DNA of 64,000 bases. Origin: Sunxiuqinia elliptica. GTDB lineage: Bacteria > Bacteroidota > Bacteroidia > Bacteroidales > Prolixibacteraceae. This document shows positions 54,610 to 64,000 of this stretch, piece after piece (the stretch's first letter is position 1; every line of letters starts with the position of its first letter). Below the pieces are notes generated by a model. It searched no databases. It was not told the DNA's origin and was given only the letters and a program-made list of their open reading frames with translations. Made by a program: the position numbers and the translations under genes. The stretch is taken from NCBI RefSeq assembly GCF_900113005.1, contig NZ_FONW01000002.1:248001-312000 (forward strand), given 5' to 3'.

Positions 54610-55146
54610 TTAATCCATTAAAACGTTAAAGTGAATAATAGGCTGACATTCCTTGTGGAAAAAGCGAACAGCTTTTTCGGTCAAAGAACTGGGATAGCTC
54701 ATGAGCAGCAATTCCAGTGGCTCACCTCCCGGTTGATAAGGAGGCTGCTGGTGAAAATGAGTGTTCAATTGAAAGTGGAGACGTTGGTAGAAATTGATTC
54801 GTCGTTGTTGAAGCTCCTCTTCCGGTTTTTCAACCTCCAGAATAACAGGAATATCGCTTTCTGCTAAAAACTGATTGAGAATTTGAGCGCCAAGTCCTTT
54901 TCCCCGCTGAGCAGGAGAAGTGGCTAAATGCTCAACAAAACGAAGCTGATCGAAATTCCACCAGAAAAGAATACTGACAACTTTTGAATCAAGGATAATC
55001 ACGTCACAATGGAATCTTTCGTGATTTATGACCATGGCCTGTGTTTCCAATAAACGACGCTCAGCTTCAGGGAAAGCTTGTTGATATAAACTCCATGCTG
55101 AATCGAAATAAGGATTTTGTGTTGTGGTAAGTCGGATGCGTTTCAT
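54610..55146 (-). CDS. GNAT-family N-acetyltransferase
   Basis: A 178-residue acetyltransferase. The acetyl-CoA binding motif A is VEHLATSPAQRGKGLGAQILNQFL (core RGKGLG), and VILEVEKPEEELQQRRINFYQRLHF (core INFYQRLHF) is the following part. Acceptor unknown. First of a two-gene leftward operon with the DUF2007 gene. Confidence 0.88.
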   Translation of the reverse strand: MKRIRLTTTQNPYFDSAWSLYQQAFPEAERRLLETQAMVINHERFHCDVIILDSKVVSILFWWNFDQLRFVEHLATSPAQRGKGLGAQILNQFLAESDIPVILEVEKPEEELQQRRINFYQRLHFQLNTHFHQQPPYQPGGEPLELLLMSYPSSLTEKAVRFFHKECQPIIHFNVLMD

Positions 55147-55562
55147 CTTAAATAACCTCCAATATTTTTGAGTTGCAGTGGTTAGACTAGATCAGTGGGC
55201 GTGTTAAGTTGTGAAGGTGCAAGGTAGCAAAATTTGGCGATTTTGATTATGATCAGAAGGCGACGATTCATCCCAGAGGCTTTTGAGGTTTCTGGCTGAC
55301 TTTATTGAAGCCAAGTTTGGTTGTTTATTGGCTTTTTGTAACTGGCTGACTATTTGTGCTTGGCGAACGGTTTTTTTCAAGTTTGCTTGAAATCAAGGTG
55401 CTGGGAATATCAAAAATCCTGAAAATCTGAAAACCGAATAGTCCGTTGCAAGTTAAGGCTGATTGCCATTCACGGAGATCATCCTTAAAATGAAAGCTTC
55501 GGTAGCGGATTTTTTATATTTTTGTGGCTTAATTCAGAATCAGTTAAAAATCAAACACAATA
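55147..55562. other. Divergent intergenic region upstream of GNAT gene and valS
   Basis: 416 bases with no gene that I can support. CTGGCTGACT occurs at 55292-55301 and again at 55342-55351, 50 bases apart, and a -7 box for valS is at 55517. No T-box or other leader structure is evident. The repeat could be an operator or decayed coding DNA. Confidence 0.5.
55517..55524 (+). promoter_or_regulatory. -7 box for valS
   Basis: TATTTTTG fits TAnnTTTG and lies about 40 bases before the valS ATG. A -33 TTG at the usual spacing is not seen. Confidence 0.45.
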
Positions 55563-58190
55563 ATGGAAATTCCGAGCAAGTATAATCCTGTAGAAGTAGA
55601 AGACAAGTGGTATAAATATTGGCTGGAGAAAAATTATTTTCATTCCGAGCCTGATGACCGTGATCCATACACCATCGTCATTCCGCCGCCAAACGTAACC
55701 GGAGTGTTGCACATGGGACATATGCTGAACAATACAATTCAGGATATTCTGGTCCGCCGGGCACGTATGCTCGGGAAGAATGCTTGCTGGGTTCCCGGAA
55801 CTGACCACGCATCAATTGCCACTGAAGCAAAAGTGGTTAATAAACTGAAAAGTGAAGGCATTGATAAAAACGACTTAAGCCGGGACGAGTTTCTAAAACA
55901 TGCTTGGGAATGGACCGATAAGCATGGTGGTATCATTCTGGAACAGTTGAAAAAACTGGGAGCATCTTGCGACTGGGAGCGTACCTGCTTTACAATGGAC
56001 GAAAAACGTTCGGAATCGGTTATCAAAGTTTTTGTTGATTTATATGAGAAAGGGCTGATTTACCGTGGAGTACGCATGGTAAACTGGGACCCGCAGGCAA
56101 AAACAGCTGTTTCTGATGAGGAAGTGATTCACAAAGAAGAGCAATCTAAACTATATTACGTACGCTATCAGATTGAAGGCGAAGAAGATTATGTAACCAT
56201 TGCAACAACGCGTCCGGAAACAATTCTTGGCGATACCGCCGTTTGTGTAAATCCTAACGATGAGCGTTTTCAACATCTGAAAGGAAAACGAGTATTGGTA
56301 CCATTGGTAAAACGTAGTGTTCCTGTTATTATGGATGACTATGTGGACATGGAGTTTGGTACCGGTTGTTTGAAAATTACACCAGCTCATGACATCAACG
56401 ACTACGAAATTGGAATGCGTCATAACCTGGAGACCATTGATACCTTTAACGACGATGGTACTTTAAGTGAAAAAGCCCAATTGCTGGTTGGTGTTGACCG
56501 TTTTGAAGCCCGCAAGCAAATCATCCCGATGTTGGATGAAGCAGGCAATTTGGTGAAAGTTGAAAATTACACAAATAAAGTTGGTTACTCGGAACGGACG
56601 GATGTGGTGATTGAACCGAAACTTTCAGCGCAGTGGTTCCTGGCCATGGAAAAACTAGCCAAACCGGCTTTGGAAGCAGTGGAGTCGGACGATGTTGAGT
56701 TTCATCCTAAGAAATTCAAAAATCTGTACCGCCACTGGATGGGCAATGTAAAGGATTGGTGTATTAGCCGCCAGTTGTGGTGGGGACATCAAATTCCGGT
56801 GTACTATTTGGCTGATGGAAGCTTTGTGGTTGCCGAAAGTGCCGATAAAGCGTTGGCTAAAGCTCAAGAAAAAACAGGTAACCAAAACCTGACCATGGCT
56901 GATCTGACACAGGATGAAGATGTGCTGGATACCTGGGCTTCTTCGTGGTTGTGGCCAATTTCAGTTTTTGATGGAATTAATGATCCTGAAAACGAGGATA
57001 TTAAATATTATTACCCAACCGATGATTTGGTGACAGCACCTGAAATCATTTTCTTCTGGGTAGCCCGAATGATTATTGCTGGTTACGAGTACCGTCAGGA
57101 TAAACCTTTCAAGAATGTGTACTTCACCGGTATTGTGCGTGATAAGTTGCGTCGGAAGATGAGTAAGTCGCTGGGTAATTCGCCTGATCCGCTTGATCTG
57201 ATTAAGCAATATGGTGCTGATGGTGTTCGCGTTGGAATGTTGCTTTGTTCTCCGGCTGGAAACGATTTGCTGTTTGATGAAGCGCTGACTGAGCAGGGAC
57301 GGAACTTTACGGCTAAAATCTGGAACTCTTTCCGCTTGGTAAAAGGATGGGAAGTTTCTGATTCTATCGAGCAGCCAGAACACTCCAAACTGGCCTTGGA
57401 ATGGTTTGAGCAGAAATTGAGCGAGCAGCTGACAATGATTAATGATCACTTTGATAAGTTCCGGATTTCGGATGCTTTGATGACTATTTATACAACCATT
57501 CGTGATGAATTCTCATCGTGGTTGCTGGAAGTGGTAAAACCAGCCTACCAACAGCCAATCGATCGGACAACTTATGAAGGTGTGCTGGATGCTTTGGATA
57601 AAGTATTGCGGGTGTTGCATCCGTTTATGCCATTTATCTCGGAGGAAATCTGGCAGTTGCTGCGCGAGCGAAAAGATGGTGAAAGCATCATGATTAGCCA
57701 GTGGCCTGAAGTTGGTGAAGTTAATGCAGAGACTTTGGCTGGATTTGAAGCAGTTCAGGAAGCGATTGCCGGCATCCGGAATGTTCGGAAGAATAATAAC
57801 CTGGCCATGAAGGAGAGCCTCGAATTAAAAATCTATCCGGGAGATAAAGGATACAACAAGCAATTTGATGCTGTCATCAAGAAAATGGGAAATCTGTCAG
57901 CCATTGAGTTGGTTGCTGAAGAAGTTAAAGGGGCCGCTTCATTCCGCGTATTTTCATCCAGTTTCTTTATCGATTTGGGTGAATTGATTGATGTTGAGGA
58001 AGAACTGAAAAAGCTGGAGGAAGAGTTGAAATACACCGAAGGTTTCTTGAATTCAGTAATGAAAAAGTTGAGCAACGAACGATTTGTTAACAACGCACCG
58101 GATGCGGTTGTTGCCAAGGAGAAAGCCAAGCAGGCCGATGCCGAAGCCAAGTTAAAAGTACTGAAAGAACAAATTGCCAATTTGAAATAA
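55563..58190 (+). CDS. valS: Valyl-tRNA synthetase
   Basis: An 875-residue class I aminoacyl-tRNA synthetase. The HIGH signature is [10 protein letters not shown], the KMSKS signature is [11 protein letters not shown], and the editing domain is the segment at about 200-340 with [15 protein letters not shown]. The C-terminal coiled coil (about 805-875) begins near [19 protein letters not shown], as usual. It charges tRNA-Val and edits threonine mischarging. Confidence 0.98.
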   Translation: MEIPSKYNPVEVEDKWYKYWLEKNYFHSEPDDRDPYTIVIPPPNVTGVLHMGHMLNNTIQDILVRRARMLGKNACWVPGTDHASIATEAKVVNKLKSEGIDKNDLSRDEFLKHAWEWTDKHGGIILEQLKKLGASCDWERTCFTMDEKRSESVIKVFVDLYEKGLIYRGVRMVNWDPQAKTAVSDEEVIHKEEQSKLYYVRYQIEGEEDYVTIATTRPETILGDTAVCVNPNDERFQHLKGKRVLVPLVKRSVPVIMDDYVDMEFGTGCLKITPAHDINDYEIGMRHNLETIDTFNDDGTLSEKAQLLVGVDRFEARKQIIPMLDEAGNLVKVENYTNKVGYSERTDVVIEPKLSAQWFLAMEKLAKPALEAVESDDVEFHPKKFKNLYRHWMGNVKDWCISRQLWWGHQIPVYYLADGSFVVAESADKALAKAQEKTGNQNLTMADLTQDEDVLDTWASSWLWPISVFDGINDPENEDIKYYYPTDDLVTAPEIIFFWVARMIIAGYEYRQDKPFKNVYFTGIVRDKLRRKMSKSLGNSPDPLDLIKQYGADGVRVGMLLCSPAGNDLLFDEALTEQGRNFTAKIWNSFRLVKGWEVSDSIEQPEHSKLALEWFEQKLSEQLTMINDHFDKFRISDALMTIYTTIRDEFSSWLLEVVKPAYQQPIDRTTYEGVLDALDKVLRVLHPFMPFISEEIWQLLRERKDGESIMISQWPEVGEVNAETLAGFEAVQEAIAGIRNVRKNNNLAMKESLELKIYPGDKGYNKQFDAVIKKMGNLSAIELVAEEVKGAASFRVFSSSFFIDLGELIDVEEELKKLEEELKYTEGFLNSVMKKLSNERFVNNAPDAVVAKEKAKQADAEAKLKVLKEQIANLK

Positions 58191-58308
58191 AATAGACAAT
58201 GAGCTGCTATCTCCTGACTAATTTGAAAAAAAAGTCAGGTTTGCTTCAGGGTAAAACTTGAGTAAACTGTTATATCTAATAGATGGTACTCATTACTGAG
58301 GACACTTT

Positions 58309-58337
58309 AAAGGCCGGTATAATTTACCGGCCTTTTT
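58309..58337 (+). terminator. Terminator before glutamine synthetase gene
   Basis: AAAGGCCGGTA pairs perfectly with TACCGGCCTTT around a five-base loop, then TTT. It lies about 120 bases after valS and ends that transcript. Confidence 0.9.
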
Positions 58338-58401
58338 GTTGGGGGCAAGGCTTTTTATTTTCAATTCGCATGCTTACTTTTATAGGCTTAAATTTTTAGG
58401 T

Positions 58402-59895
58402 ATGCCCTCACTTCAGAATAACCCAAATTTATTGGTTCAATACCTTCAAAAACCAGCTTCTGAATTTACCAAAGAGGATCTGATTCGTTACATCGAGGAA
58501 CGAGAAATTGAAATGTTGAATTTTCGCTATGTTGCCGAAGATGGAAAGTTGAAAACCATCAATTTTATGGTGACTGGTCGCGATGAATTGGACATGGTTT
58601 TATCGTCGGGCGAACGGGTTGATGGTAGCAGTATCTTTTCATTTCTCGAGGCGAATTCGAGCGATTTGTATCTGGTGCCGAGGTATAAAACTGCATTTCT
58701 GAATCCATTTGCGAAAATTCCTTCAGTAGATATTTTGTGTTCGTTTTACAACGCCAACGGGGAGCCTTTGGAGAGTTCGCCTGAGAATATTTTGCGTAAA
58801 GCTAAAACGGCTTTTTATAAAGCGACCAACATGAAATTGAAAATGATGGGGGAGCTGGAGTACTATGTTATTAGTACGGTGGAGAACGATACGAATACTT
58901 CCAACAATGGTTATCATTGTGCTGAGCCGTTTACCCTTCATGAGGAATTGCGGGTCGAAGCCATCAAACTTATTGCACAGTGTGGGGGCATGGTTCGTTT
59001 TGGGCATGCTGAGAATGGCCGTTTTACGCATCATGGAAAGCATTATGAGCAACACGAAATTGAGTTTGCTCCGGTGGATCCGGAAGATGCTTCCGATCAA
59101 TTGTTGGTGGCCAAGTGGATTTTAAGAATGTTGGGGCGGAAGTATGGTGTGAGTGTGACTTACATTCCTAAAATTGCCTTGAACCAGCCGGGGAGTGGCA
59201 TGCATATCCACTTTTTAGCGGAAGAGGACGGTCGAAACCGTTTGATTGAGAACAAAGAACTGACCCCTACTTGCTTGAAAATGATCGCCGGAGTGCTGGA
59301 TTTAGCACCAGCATTAACGGCCTTTGCCAATAGTACACCGGTTTCGTATTTGCGTTTTATGCCAGGACAGGCTGTTCCCAATCAAATTTGTTGGGGCAAG
59401 CAAAATCGGTCAACTTTGATCCGAGTCCCCTTAGGGTGGCATGCCGATAGTTCTTTTGGTGCACAACTAAATCAGCAAGAACAAGAAAAGCATGACTATT
59501 CGTTCCGGCAAACCGTTGAATATCGGGGAACCGATGGATCGGCTAATCCCTATTTGTTTTCAGCAGCAATGATTGTTGGATTTATGAAGGGCTTGAGTGA
59601 TTCAGAGGCAATCAAAAAGTCAGATGATTACTTTTGTACTGAAAATTTATTTTTGACAGAAGATCAGCCTGGAGACTTTAACCGATTGCCGATGTCGTGC
59701 TTCGATGCCGCAAAAGCACTGGAAAATGCTCGACAAGAATTTGAGGCCGATCAGATTTTTCCGAAGTCAATCATCAATCATTTAATTCTTCGTTTAAGAT
59801 CATACAACGATAAGGAGTTGGGTGAGAATCTAAAAACGTATGGAGAGAATCAAGATTTACCGGCTTTGATTGATGAATATTTAAATTACATGTAA
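58402..59895 (+). CDS. glnA: Glutamine synthetase, Bacteroidota type I-like
   Basis: A 497-residue enzyme fixing ammonia on glutamate. DGSSIFSFLEANSSDLY and the YEQHEIEFAPVDPED block hold metal and substrate residues; NQPGSGMHIHF, CWGKQNRSTLIRVPLGW and EYRGTDGSANPYL are the ATP and glutamate sites. The usual tyrosine adenylylation site region reads ENLFLTE, with phenylalanine, so adenylylation control is unlikely. An upstream TTG start (58336) inside the terminator is rejected. It is followed by the phosphoglucosamine mutase-like gene, 46 bases on. Confidence 0.93.
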   Translation: MPSLQNNPNLLVQYLQKPASEFTKEDLIRYIEEREIEMLNFRYVAEDGKLKTINFMVTGRDELDMVLSSGERVDGSSIFSFLEANSSDLYLVPRYKTAFLNPFAKIPSVDILCSFYNANGEPLESSPENILRKAKTAFYKATNMKLKMMGELEYYVISTVENDTNTSNNGYHCAEPFTLHEELRVEAIKLIAQCGGMVRFGHAENGRFTHHGKHYEQHEIEFAPVDPEDASDQLLVAKWILRMLGRKYGVSVTYIPKIALNQPGSGMHIHFLAEEDGRNRLIENKELTPTCLKMIAGVLDLAPALTAFANSTPVSYLRFMPGQAVPNQICWGKQNRSTLIRVPLGWHADSSFGAQLNQQEQEKHDYSFRQTVEYRGTDGSANPYLFSAAMIVGFMKGLSDSEAIKKSDDYFCTENLFLTEDQPGDFNRLPMSCFDAAKALENARQEFEADQIFPKSIINHLILRLRSYNDKELGENLKTYGENQDLPALIDEYLNYM

Positions 59896-59941
59896 AAATA
59901 AGTACTACTAAATAATAAAAAGCTCAAATAGCCTATTAACT

Positions 59942-61330
59942 ATGACACTTATCAAATCAATTTCAGGAATCAGAGGAACAATTGGTGGAAAACCAGGAGA
60001 TGGACTAAGTCCAATCGACGTGGTAAAATTTAGTGCCTCATATGCCCGTTGGGCAAAGGAAAATACCGGAAAGTCTAACCCCGTAGTTGTTGTTGGACGT
60101 GATGCACGAATTTCAGGCCAAATGGTTGAATCATTGGTGTGCGCATCATTAAGCGGAATGGGTTGCAATGTTGTTAATATTGGCCTAGCAACTACGCCTA
60201 CAACTGAAATTGCGGTTGTTAAAGAAAAAGCTGATGGTGGAATTATTCTGACCGCTAGCCATAATCCTGCGCAGTGGAATGCCTTGAAGCTTTTAAATGG
60301 TAACGGCGAATTTCTGTCGGCTGAAGAAGGCGCTAAAATATTAGCTTTTGCTGAAGCTGAAGATTTTGAATTTGCTGATGTTTTCGACTTGGGAACAATT
60401 ACCAATACTGATTATTTGCCTGATCATGTGCAACAAGTGTTGGATTTGGAGTTGGTTGATGCAGATGCAATTGCCGATGCGAACTTTAAGGTTGCGTTTG
60501 ATGCTGTTAACTCCGTTGGAGGGATTGCTATTCCTGCTTTGTTGAAAGCTTTGGGAGTGCAGGAAATTCTTCCGATCAACGAAGAACCAACCGGTCATTT
60601 TGCTCATGTCCCTGAGCCGCTGCCCGAAAACTTAGTGGAAACTTGCCAAATGGTTCGCGATAATGACGTTGATGTTTGTTTCGTTGTGGACCCAGATGTG
60701 GATCGCTTGTCAATTATCAGCGAAGATGGATCCATGTTTAACGAAGAGTATACTTTGGTTGCCATTGCTGACTATGTTCTCTCAAAAACGCCAGGGAACA
60801 CGGTTTCCAACCTTTCATCAACGCGGGCGTTGCGTGATATTACTGAGAAACATGGTGGAAGCTATACGGCTTCAGCTGTTGGCGAGGTAAATGTGGTCAC
60901 CCAAATGAAGGCTTCTGATGCGGTGATTGGTGGTGAAGGTAATGGAGGGGTTATTTATCCTGCTTCGCACTACGGACGTGATGCCTTGGTTGGTATTGCT
61001 CTGTTTTTAACCTTTTTAGCGAAGTCAGGAAAAAGCTGTACCGAACTTCGGAAAACTTACCCGGATTATTTCATTTCAAAGAATAAAATTGAATTGACTC
61101 CGGATATTGATGTTGATGCTGTACTTGTGAAAATGAAGGAAAAGTATCAAAACGAACAGGTGAACGACATTGATGGGGTGAAGGTTGATTTCGTCAACGA
61201 ATGGGTGCACCTTCGAAAATCAAACACGGAACCGATTATTCGGATTTATGCGGAGTCGACGAACCAGCAGGCTTCAGTTGATTTGGCTCAACGAATCATC
61301 TCGGAAATTCGGGAAATCATTTCAAAATAA
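59942..61330 (+). CDS. glmM: Phosphoglucosamine mutase (phosphohexomutase)
   Basis: A 462-residue alpha-D-phosphohexomutase. TASHNPAQWNALKLL carries the phosphoserine, DPDVDRL the magnesium ligands, GEGNGGVIYP the sugar-binding loop, and RKSNTEPIIRIYAES the phosphate-binding end. It turns glucosamine-6-phosphate into the 1-phosphate for peptidoglycan and lipopolysaccharide. Sugar specificity is judged from the GlmM-like length and end, so mannose or glucose mutase remains possible. A terminator follows. Confidence 0.86.
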   Translation: MTLIKSISGIRGTIGGKPGDGLSPIDVVKFSASYARWAKENTGKSNPVVVVGRDARISGQMVESLVCASLSGMGCNVVNIGLATTPTTEIAVVKEKADGGIILTASHNPAQWNALKLLNGNGEFLSAEEGAKILAFAEAEDFEFADVFDLGTITNTDYLPDHVQQVLDLELVDADAIADANFKVAFDAVNSVGGIAIPALLKALGVQEILPINEEPTGHFAHVPEPLPENLVETCQMVRDNDVDVCFVVDPDVDRLSIISEDGSMFNEEYTLVAIADYVLSKTPGNTVSNLSSTRALRDITEKHGGSYTASAVGEVNVVTQMKASDAVIGGEGNGGVIYPASHYGRDALVGIALFLTFLAKSGKSCTELRKTYPDYFISKNKIELTPDIDVDAVLVKMKEKYQNEQVNDIDGVKVDFVNEWVHLRKSNTEPIIRIYAESTNQQASVDLAQRIISEIREIISK

Positions 61331-61335
61331 GATAG

Positions 61336-61360
61336 AAAGCCAGTATTCACTGGCTTTTTT
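61336..61360 (+). terminator. Terminator after the mutase gene
   Basis: AAAGCCAGT pairs perfectly with ACTGGCTTT around ATTC, followed by TTT. Confidence 0.88.
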
Positions 61361-61406
61361 TATAAAGCTTTAAAAAGAACATTAAAAAACGTTAATTTTT
61401 ATGATA

Positions 61407-61431
61407 ATTGGCACAAAACTTGTGTGCCAAT
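61407..61431 (+). promoter_or_regulatory. Sigma-54-like promoter overlapping an inverted repeat
   Basis: TTGGCACAAAACTTGT (61408-61423) fits the sigma-54 consensus TGGCAC-N5-TTGC, with GG and G12 at the right 12-base spacing and one change (GT for GC). The same bases form a perfect 9-base inverted repeat, ATTGGCACA and TGTGCCAAT, with a seven-base loop. It lies about 140 bases before the HlyD-type gene. Whether it is a sigma-54 promoter or an operator cannot be settled by reading. Confidence 0.5.
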
Positions 61432-61571
61432 CGATTGGATCATGTAATGAATTCAGGTGTATTTTGGGATGAGGGTGAAGATGAATTTAAAATTCGGATG
61501 TGGTCTTTCAATAATGATTGATTTTTAAAGTTTTATAATAAACGACACTAATTCTGCTAATTTTTAAATTC

Positions 61572-62966
61572 ATGAAAAACAAAAAGATCATTCTCATTGC
61601 CCTTGTTCCTGTTTTCTTGATTATCATTTACCTCATTTTTCAAAGCAGCGATAAGGTAGAAACAGAAATTACCGTTCCCGTAACTCGGGGAGCTTTTGAT
61701 GTTCAGATTTACTCATCTGGAGAACTTGAATCAGAAAACTCGCAAAACATTACCATCCCCGAAAAGCTGAAAGATCGTAGCTTACGGATTTATGAATTGA
61801 CCATTACTGATTTGGTTGAGGAAGGAACCTATGTGGATTCGGGTGATTATGTGGGAAGCCTCGATCATCAGGCTGTGGAGGAAAGTGTAAAAAAGGCACA
61901 AGATGACTTGGAAAAGGCATTGACCGAACTGCAGGATGCAAAAATTGATTCTAACTTAAATTTGAGCAATCAGCGTGATGCAATTATCAACGCTCAGCTG
62001 GATTTGGAAGAGAAAAAGATTGTGATGGATGAGTCCATTTACGAATCTCCCTCTGTAATAAAGAAAGCTCAAATGGATTACGATAAAGCCGATCGTAAGT
62101 ACGAGCAGGAAAAGAATGCGTACAAGCTGAAGCGCGAACAAGAAGAAAATAAGGTGACTCGGAAATTTATCAACTACCGTCAAATCAACGATCGCCTGAA
62201 GGAGTTGAATGTGCTTTATAATTCGCTTCGAGTTTATGCTCCTAAAGCGGGATTAATCACTTATTATAAAAGAGGTTTTGGTGGAGTGGTGAAAGTGGGA
62301 TCACGCGTGGCCATATGGCAACCCATTATCGCGACCATTCCGGATATGACGAATATGATTTCACGAACATTTATCAATGAGATTGATATTTCAAGAGTGA
62401 AAGTTGGCTTGCCCGTTAAGGTCGGAATTGATGCTTTCCCAGAAAAAGAGCTTGCCGGTGAAGTGATTTCGATGGCTAACGTTGGCCAGAACATGCCAAA
62501 CAGTGATGCCAAAGTGTTCGAAGTGAAAGTTAAAATATTTGATGAAGATAGTGACTTGCGACCTGCAATGACGACAAGTAACGTTATTCAGGCAATGACT
62601 TTGCAAGATACCTTATCTATTCCACTTGAATCCGTTTTTTCTAATGACAGCTTGCAGTACGTTTATAAGGTACATCGTGGCAACCCAGTGAAGCAAATTG
62701 TTGCCTTGGGTGATGCCAATGAAAATTTTGTTTTGGTAAAAGATGGACTAACCGATGAGGATGAGGTGTATTTAGCAGCTCCGGAAGGTTCTTCTGAACT
62801 GGCTTATGAAGGAATTAAAATCTACGAGCAGCAATTGAAAGAAGCCGAAGAGCAAGAACAGGCTCAGGCGAAAGCTCGTGAAGAAGCCAGCAAAAAGTCA
62901 AACGGACAAAAGCTTCCAACTGGGATGGCTCAGGGAATGATGAAAGCTCAGACAAGTGCTAACTAA
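61572..62966 (+). CDS. HlyD/RND-type periplasmic adaptor protein
   Basis: A 464-residue membrane-fusion protein. An N-terminal membrane helix (about 5-24) is followed by a lipoyl/barrel-sandwich part (GAFDVQIYSSGELESENSQ, SGDYVGSLDHQAVEESVKKA), a long helical hairpin (about 90-205, coiled coil) and a beta-barrel and C-terminal part (IDISRVKVGLPVKVGIDAFPE). It links an inner-membrane pump to an outer-membrane channel. It lies 15 bases before a MacB-type permease. Confidence 0.9.
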   Translation: MKNKKIILIALVPVFLIIIYLIFQSSDKVETEITVPVTRGAFDVQIYSSGELESENSQNITIPEKLKDRSLRIYELTITDLVEEGTYVDSGDYVGSLDHQAVEESVKKAQDDLEKALTELQDAKIDSNLNLSNQRDAIINAQLDLEEKKIVMDESIYESPSVIKKAQMDYDKADRKYEQEKNAYKLKREQEENKVTRKFINYRQINDRLKELNVLYNSLRVYAPKAGLITYYKRGFGGVVKVGSRVAIWQPIIATIPDMTNMISRTFINEIDISRVKVGLPVKVGIDAFPEKELAGEVISMANVGQNMPNSDAKVFEVKVKIFDEDSDLRPAMTTSNVIQAMTLQDTLSIPLESVFSNDSLQYVYKVHRGNPVKQIVALGDANENFVLVKDGLTDEDEVYLAAPEGSSELAYEGIKIYEQQLKEAEEQEQAQAKAREEASKKSNGQKLPTGMAQGMMKAQTSAN

Positions 62967-62981
62967 AAAATAATCAGACCT

Positions 62982-64000
62982 ATGTGGATAAAACGATATT
63001 TTCATGATGTAATTATCGGAATTGAAGCCATTTTTGATAATCGGCTAAAATCGATGTTGACTGCCTTGGGGATTATTTTTGGTGTGGCTGCCGTTATTAG
63101 CATGATGGCCATTGGGAATGGTGCAGAGCAGGAGATTCTTGAGCAAATTAAAATGGTCGGGGTTAACAACATTGTTGTAACACCTACTGCCACGAGTGTT
63201 GATGGTAAATCAGGCTCGGGAGAATCGGGAGGACAGGCCCGGACTAAATACAGCAAGGGATTAACTTTATTGGATGCCAAAGCGATTGAGGAAGTAATTC
63301 CTACCGTTGACAAGGTGAGTCCGGTGATCTCATTTAACTACTCGGCCATTTTAAATGGAAAGAGTAATCCGGTTGTCTTGGAAGGTGTGGATGACAGCTA
63401 TTTTGAGTTGTTCAATATTGGCCTACAGGCTGGAGAGATTTTTAATGATACCCATGGTGAAATGGGGCAGCCCGTTTGTATCATTGGCGATAACATTAAA
63501 AATGTCTTTTTCAAGCAAGAGGATCCTGTGGGAAAAAGTATTAAATGCGGACAAGTTTGGTTAAAAGTAATTGGGGTTGTTGAAAAGCGAGATTTTACGA
63601 CTTCAGCTTCCGATGAAATGGGAATCAGCAGCTCGGACAATAAGATTTTTGTACCGGTTCAAACCGTTTTGCTGCGATTCAAAAACAGATCCTTGGTTCG
63701 GGCGGATGAAGTTGAAAAGGCCAATACCAACCAGAACGGTGGCGGCATGATTATTATTGGAGGAGCTTCCTCGGAGGAAGAATCAGCAGAGGATGATGAT
63801 AAAAACCTAAACCAGTTAAGCAAGATCGTCATTCAAGTGAAAGAAACAGAGCAGCTCAGCACGACAGCGAATGTCGTTAAGCGTATGCTTCTTCGCCGAC
63901 ACTCTGAACTGTACGACTTTGAGGTGACCATTCCTGAGTTGTTGTTAAAACAACAGCAGCGAACCAAGAATATTTTCAATGTGGTATTGGGAGCCATTGC
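62982..64000 (+). CDS. MacB/FtsX-type ABC transporter permease (partial, runs off the end)
   Basis: The first 339 residues are visible; the frame is still open at the window end. IEAIFDNRLKSMLTALGIIFGVAAVISMMAIGNGAEQEI is the opening membrane helix (core SMLTALGIIFGVAAVI), followed by a MacB-type periplasmic domain, including GVDDSYFELFNIGLQAGEIF and PVGKSIKCGQVWLKVIGVV. Acidic insert EEESAEDDDKN at about 265 looks loop-like. The permease would pair with the HlyD adaptor and an ATPase further downstream to export a peptide, drug or lipoprotein; the cargo is unknown. Confidence 0.88.
   Translation, partial: MWIKRYFHDVIIGIEAIFDNRLKSMLTALGIIFGVAAVISMMAIGNGAEQEILEQIKMVGVNNIVVTPTATSVDGKSGSGESGGQARTKYSKGLTLLDAKAIEEVIPTVDKVSPVISFNYSAILNGKSNPVVLEGVDDSYFELFNIGLQAGEIFNDTHGEMGQPVCIIGDNIKNVFFKQEDPVGKSIKCGQVWLKVIGVVEKRDFTTSASDEMGISSSDNKIFVPVQTVLLRFKNRSLVRADEVEKANTNQNGGGMIIIGGASSEEESAEDDDKNLNQLSKIVIQVKETEQLSTTANVVKRMLLRRHSELYDFEVTIPELLLKQQQRTKNIFNVVLGAI

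Noticed and set aside
55147-55562. A T-box riboswitch upstream of valS
   Set aside because: No T-box sequence or specifier-loop arrangement is visible, and T-boxes are not a feature of this phylum.
58336-58401. An N-terminal extension of glutamine synthetase from a TTG
   Set aside because: It begins inside the hairpin terminator at 58309-58337, and the protein from the ATG at 58402 has a normal start.
1-64000. Mobile elements, prophage, CRISPR arrays, attachment sites or rRNA
   Set aside because: I found no transposase, integrase, phage structural or Cas-like gene and no regularly spaced repeat. The single tRNA-Leu is not flanked by an integrase or a repeated tRNA 3' end.

Overview
The window looks like a piece of chromosome from a Bacteroidota bacterium, probably class Bacteroidia near the Marinilabiliales. 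The phylum rests on several things read directly: -7 promoter boxes of the TAnnTTTG type instead of sigma-70 boxes, few Shine-Dalgarno sequences, a FtsZ ending in a YLHD.VD-type tail, DUF4369-thioredoxin and S41 lipoproteins, a LytTR/LytS pair, and a Bacteroidota-type glutamine synthetase. The order is a guess. I see no insertion sequence, prophage, CRISPR array or rRNA. Most of the window is core genome, with some accessory signalling and envelope genes.

Layout. 1-3473: end of ftsA, two tandem ftsZ genes and a GatB/YqeY gene. 3552-12040: a giant CheB/CheR-PAS-histidine kinase-REC hybrid, a cysteine-cluster protein, and a LytTR/LytS-type two-component pair divergent from a lone MotA/TolQ/ExbB-like gene. 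12092-13764: an NDP-sugar epimerase with a double LABN-domain membrane protein. 14143-25046: lepA, a HAD-type COG5610-like protein, alanine dehydrogenase, an aminotransferase, recQ, tatC and lptB. 25137-28764: tRNA-Leu, then trigger factor, clpP and clpX (protein folding and turnover). 28823-33492: a FetA/FetB-like ABC exporter, an alpha/beta hydrolase, rmuC and ung. 33504-36948: a three-gene histidine kinase/response regulator cluster. 37283-43037: a KAS III enzyme, lpxH, a cysteine-less TlpA-like lipoprotein, ribF and ahcY. 43088-46572: small proteins, greA, a HIT protein and an ATP-cone/Mrr-like nuclease. 46573-51287: a leftward run of TPR protein, EamA transporter, S41 peptidase and ruvC. 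51650-54132: lipA, lipB, a methyltransferase and a YkoF/MTH1187-like protein. 54136-61330: DUF2007 and GNAT genes, valS, glutamine synthetase and a phosphoglucosamine mutase-like gene. 61572-64000: an HlyD-type adaptor and the start of a MacB-type permease, behind a sigma-54-like promoter.

The most interesting signal is in the division cluster. Two FtsZ paralogues lie side by side and align without gaps over their GTPase domains. The first has lost the usual FtsZ C-terminal peptide and instead ends in an aromatic, amphipathic tail resembling the C-terminus of FtsA encoded just upstream. A membrane-binding second FtsZ is a testable idea. Other points worth a second look are a Rieske-like lipoprotein with both histidine ligand positions replaced, the ATP-cone nuclease, a long inverted repeat between the LytTR operon and the TolQ-like gene, and a terminator hairpin in the greA leader.
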